A stretch of 64,000 nucleotides of DNA. It comes from Trichoplax adhaerens (taxonomy: Eukaryota; Placozoa; Uniplacotomia; Trichoplacea; Trichoplacidae). The stretch is taken from positions 316,679 to 380,678 of the forward strand of contig NW_002060950.1 in NCBI RefSeq assembly GCF_000150275.1. Direction: 5' to 3'. Below the pieces are notes generated by a model. The model saw nothing but the letters and a program-made list of their open reading frames with translations. It was not told the origin of the DNA and did not search any database. Made by a program: the position numbers and the translations under genes. Below, in pieces: positions 63,601 to 64,000 of this stretch (its first letter is position 1; each line of letters begins with the position of its first letter).

Positions 63601-63962
63601 TCTTTTCATACTGTGTAACTTGCATAATTACTACCCTAGTTTCGGAATCAGAAAATGCAAACGGTGAACTTCCGTTAGCCCAAGCAATCTCGGAATGGGA
63701 TGCCGTAACAGAGGCTCAATCCGGTAACAATGGTGAAGGTGCGTTAAAGTTAGATATACAATTTCGTAATGTTACCTTTACTTTTGATGTATTTACATTG
63801 TTCGACTTGTTATCGATCACGATTTCGCTTCGTAAAATTAGTTAATTACACTACTTTATACGATTTATATTAGAACTAGCAAGAACTCAAAATCAAGCTC
63901 TATTAATGTCGTTCGAAGACGCTCTCAATTTTGCTAAACAACAGAATCTAGAAATATATGCA
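60608..63962 (+). CDS. Guanylate-kinase-like protein with degenerate P-loop, 3' end outside window
   Basis: Exons: 60608-60673 (tentative first exon), 61900-62044, 62743-62955, 63131-63183, 63406-63505, 63640-63738, 63874-63962, then a GT donor at the right edge; phases agree. The guanylate-kinase fold is indicated by SHTTRPPNPDEIDGLDYFFV, matching the GMP-binding HTTRPPRPGEVDGxDYxFV block, followed by NGEFIEIHFLGD and STDVEGMKGLHSAGFEAYYI. The ATP-binding P-loop GxxGxGK is not conserved: the strand FDGKVIVLFG is followed by PLLVVRDL, so nucleotide kinase activity is unlikely. Pseudo-GuK domains of MAGUK or LRGUK type are the closest idea, but no PDZ, SH3 or leucine-rich repeats are seen here. 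The following exons are acidic with no known motif. The link from exon 60608 over a 1.2-kb intron rests on phase only. Confidence 0.72.
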
Positions 63963-64000
63963 GTGAGTACTTAGAATTTATATTTATTGATTTTAATAAC

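Noticed and set aside
1..64000. CRISPR array, prophage, insertion sequence, retroelement or toxin-antitoxin locus
   Set aside because: No regularly spaced direct repeats with unique spacers, no transposase, integrase or reverse-transcriptase motifs, and the genes are intron-containing animal genes.

Overview
This window looks like nuclear DNA from an early-branching animal, most likely a placozoan (Trichoplax/Hoilungia type). That placement is an inference. The DNA is AT-rich. All thirteen genes resolved here are multi-exon with canonical splice sites, and most introns are 50-700 bp. The predicted proteins resemble vertebrate orthologues over their full lengths. Several families (FAM184, Abraxas, RAB24) are animal or broadly eukaryotic, and the spacers carry TACAGTAC/GTACTGTA palindromes. 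I saw no bacterial, phage or CRISPR features and no convincing tRNA or rRNA gene. Gene models were built by joining exons by hand with phase checking and comparing them with remembered family features; no alignment was run.

Layout: POLL (DNA polymerase lambda, +, N-terminus outside the window) 1-4630; ZRANB1/TRABID deubiquitinase (-) 5634-8640; CHMP3/VPS24 ESCRT-III subunit (+) 10263-11762; MRPS18C (+) 13058-15213; Abraxas-family protein (-) 15330-17235, first exon not found; ES1/GATD3-like copy 1 (+) 19225-22466; M1 zinc aminopeptidase (-) 23227-33180; a gene-poor stretch 33.2-38.9 kb; ES1/GATD3-like copy 2 (+) 38897-41229; RAB24 (-) 42128-45618; ALG12 mannosyltransferase (+) 46549-49711; MRPS26 (-) 51257-52615; FAM184 coiled-coil protein (-) 54650-59381; a guanylate-kinase-like gene (+) from 60608 that runs off the right edge.

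The genes are unrelated housekeeping functions: DNA repair, ubiquitin signalling, membrane remodelling, mitochondrial translation, N-glycosylation and peptide trimming. Several lie in divergent pairs (ZRANB1/CHMP3, RAB24/ALG12, FAM184/GuK-like, aminopeptidase/ES1 copy 2) and several in convergent pairs (POLL/ZRANB1, MRPS18C/Abraxas, ES1 copy 1/aminopeptidase, ES1 copy 2/RAB24, ALG12/MRPS26). The MRPS18C and Abraxas stop codons are only about 115 bp apart.

The most notable observations concern gene structure. ES1 copy 2 has a textbook U12-type AT-AC intron, while copy 1 has an ordinary GT-AG intron at the same place. ALG12 has a likely U12-type GT-AG intron. There are two GC-AG introns, two stop-free frame-neutral introns and a candidate 13-nt microexon. 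Palindromic TACAGTAC-type repeats sit repeatedly within a few hundred bases upstream of start codons. A complex minisatellite fills the RAB24/ALG12 divergent promoter region. I did not find a previously undescribed multi-gene system.
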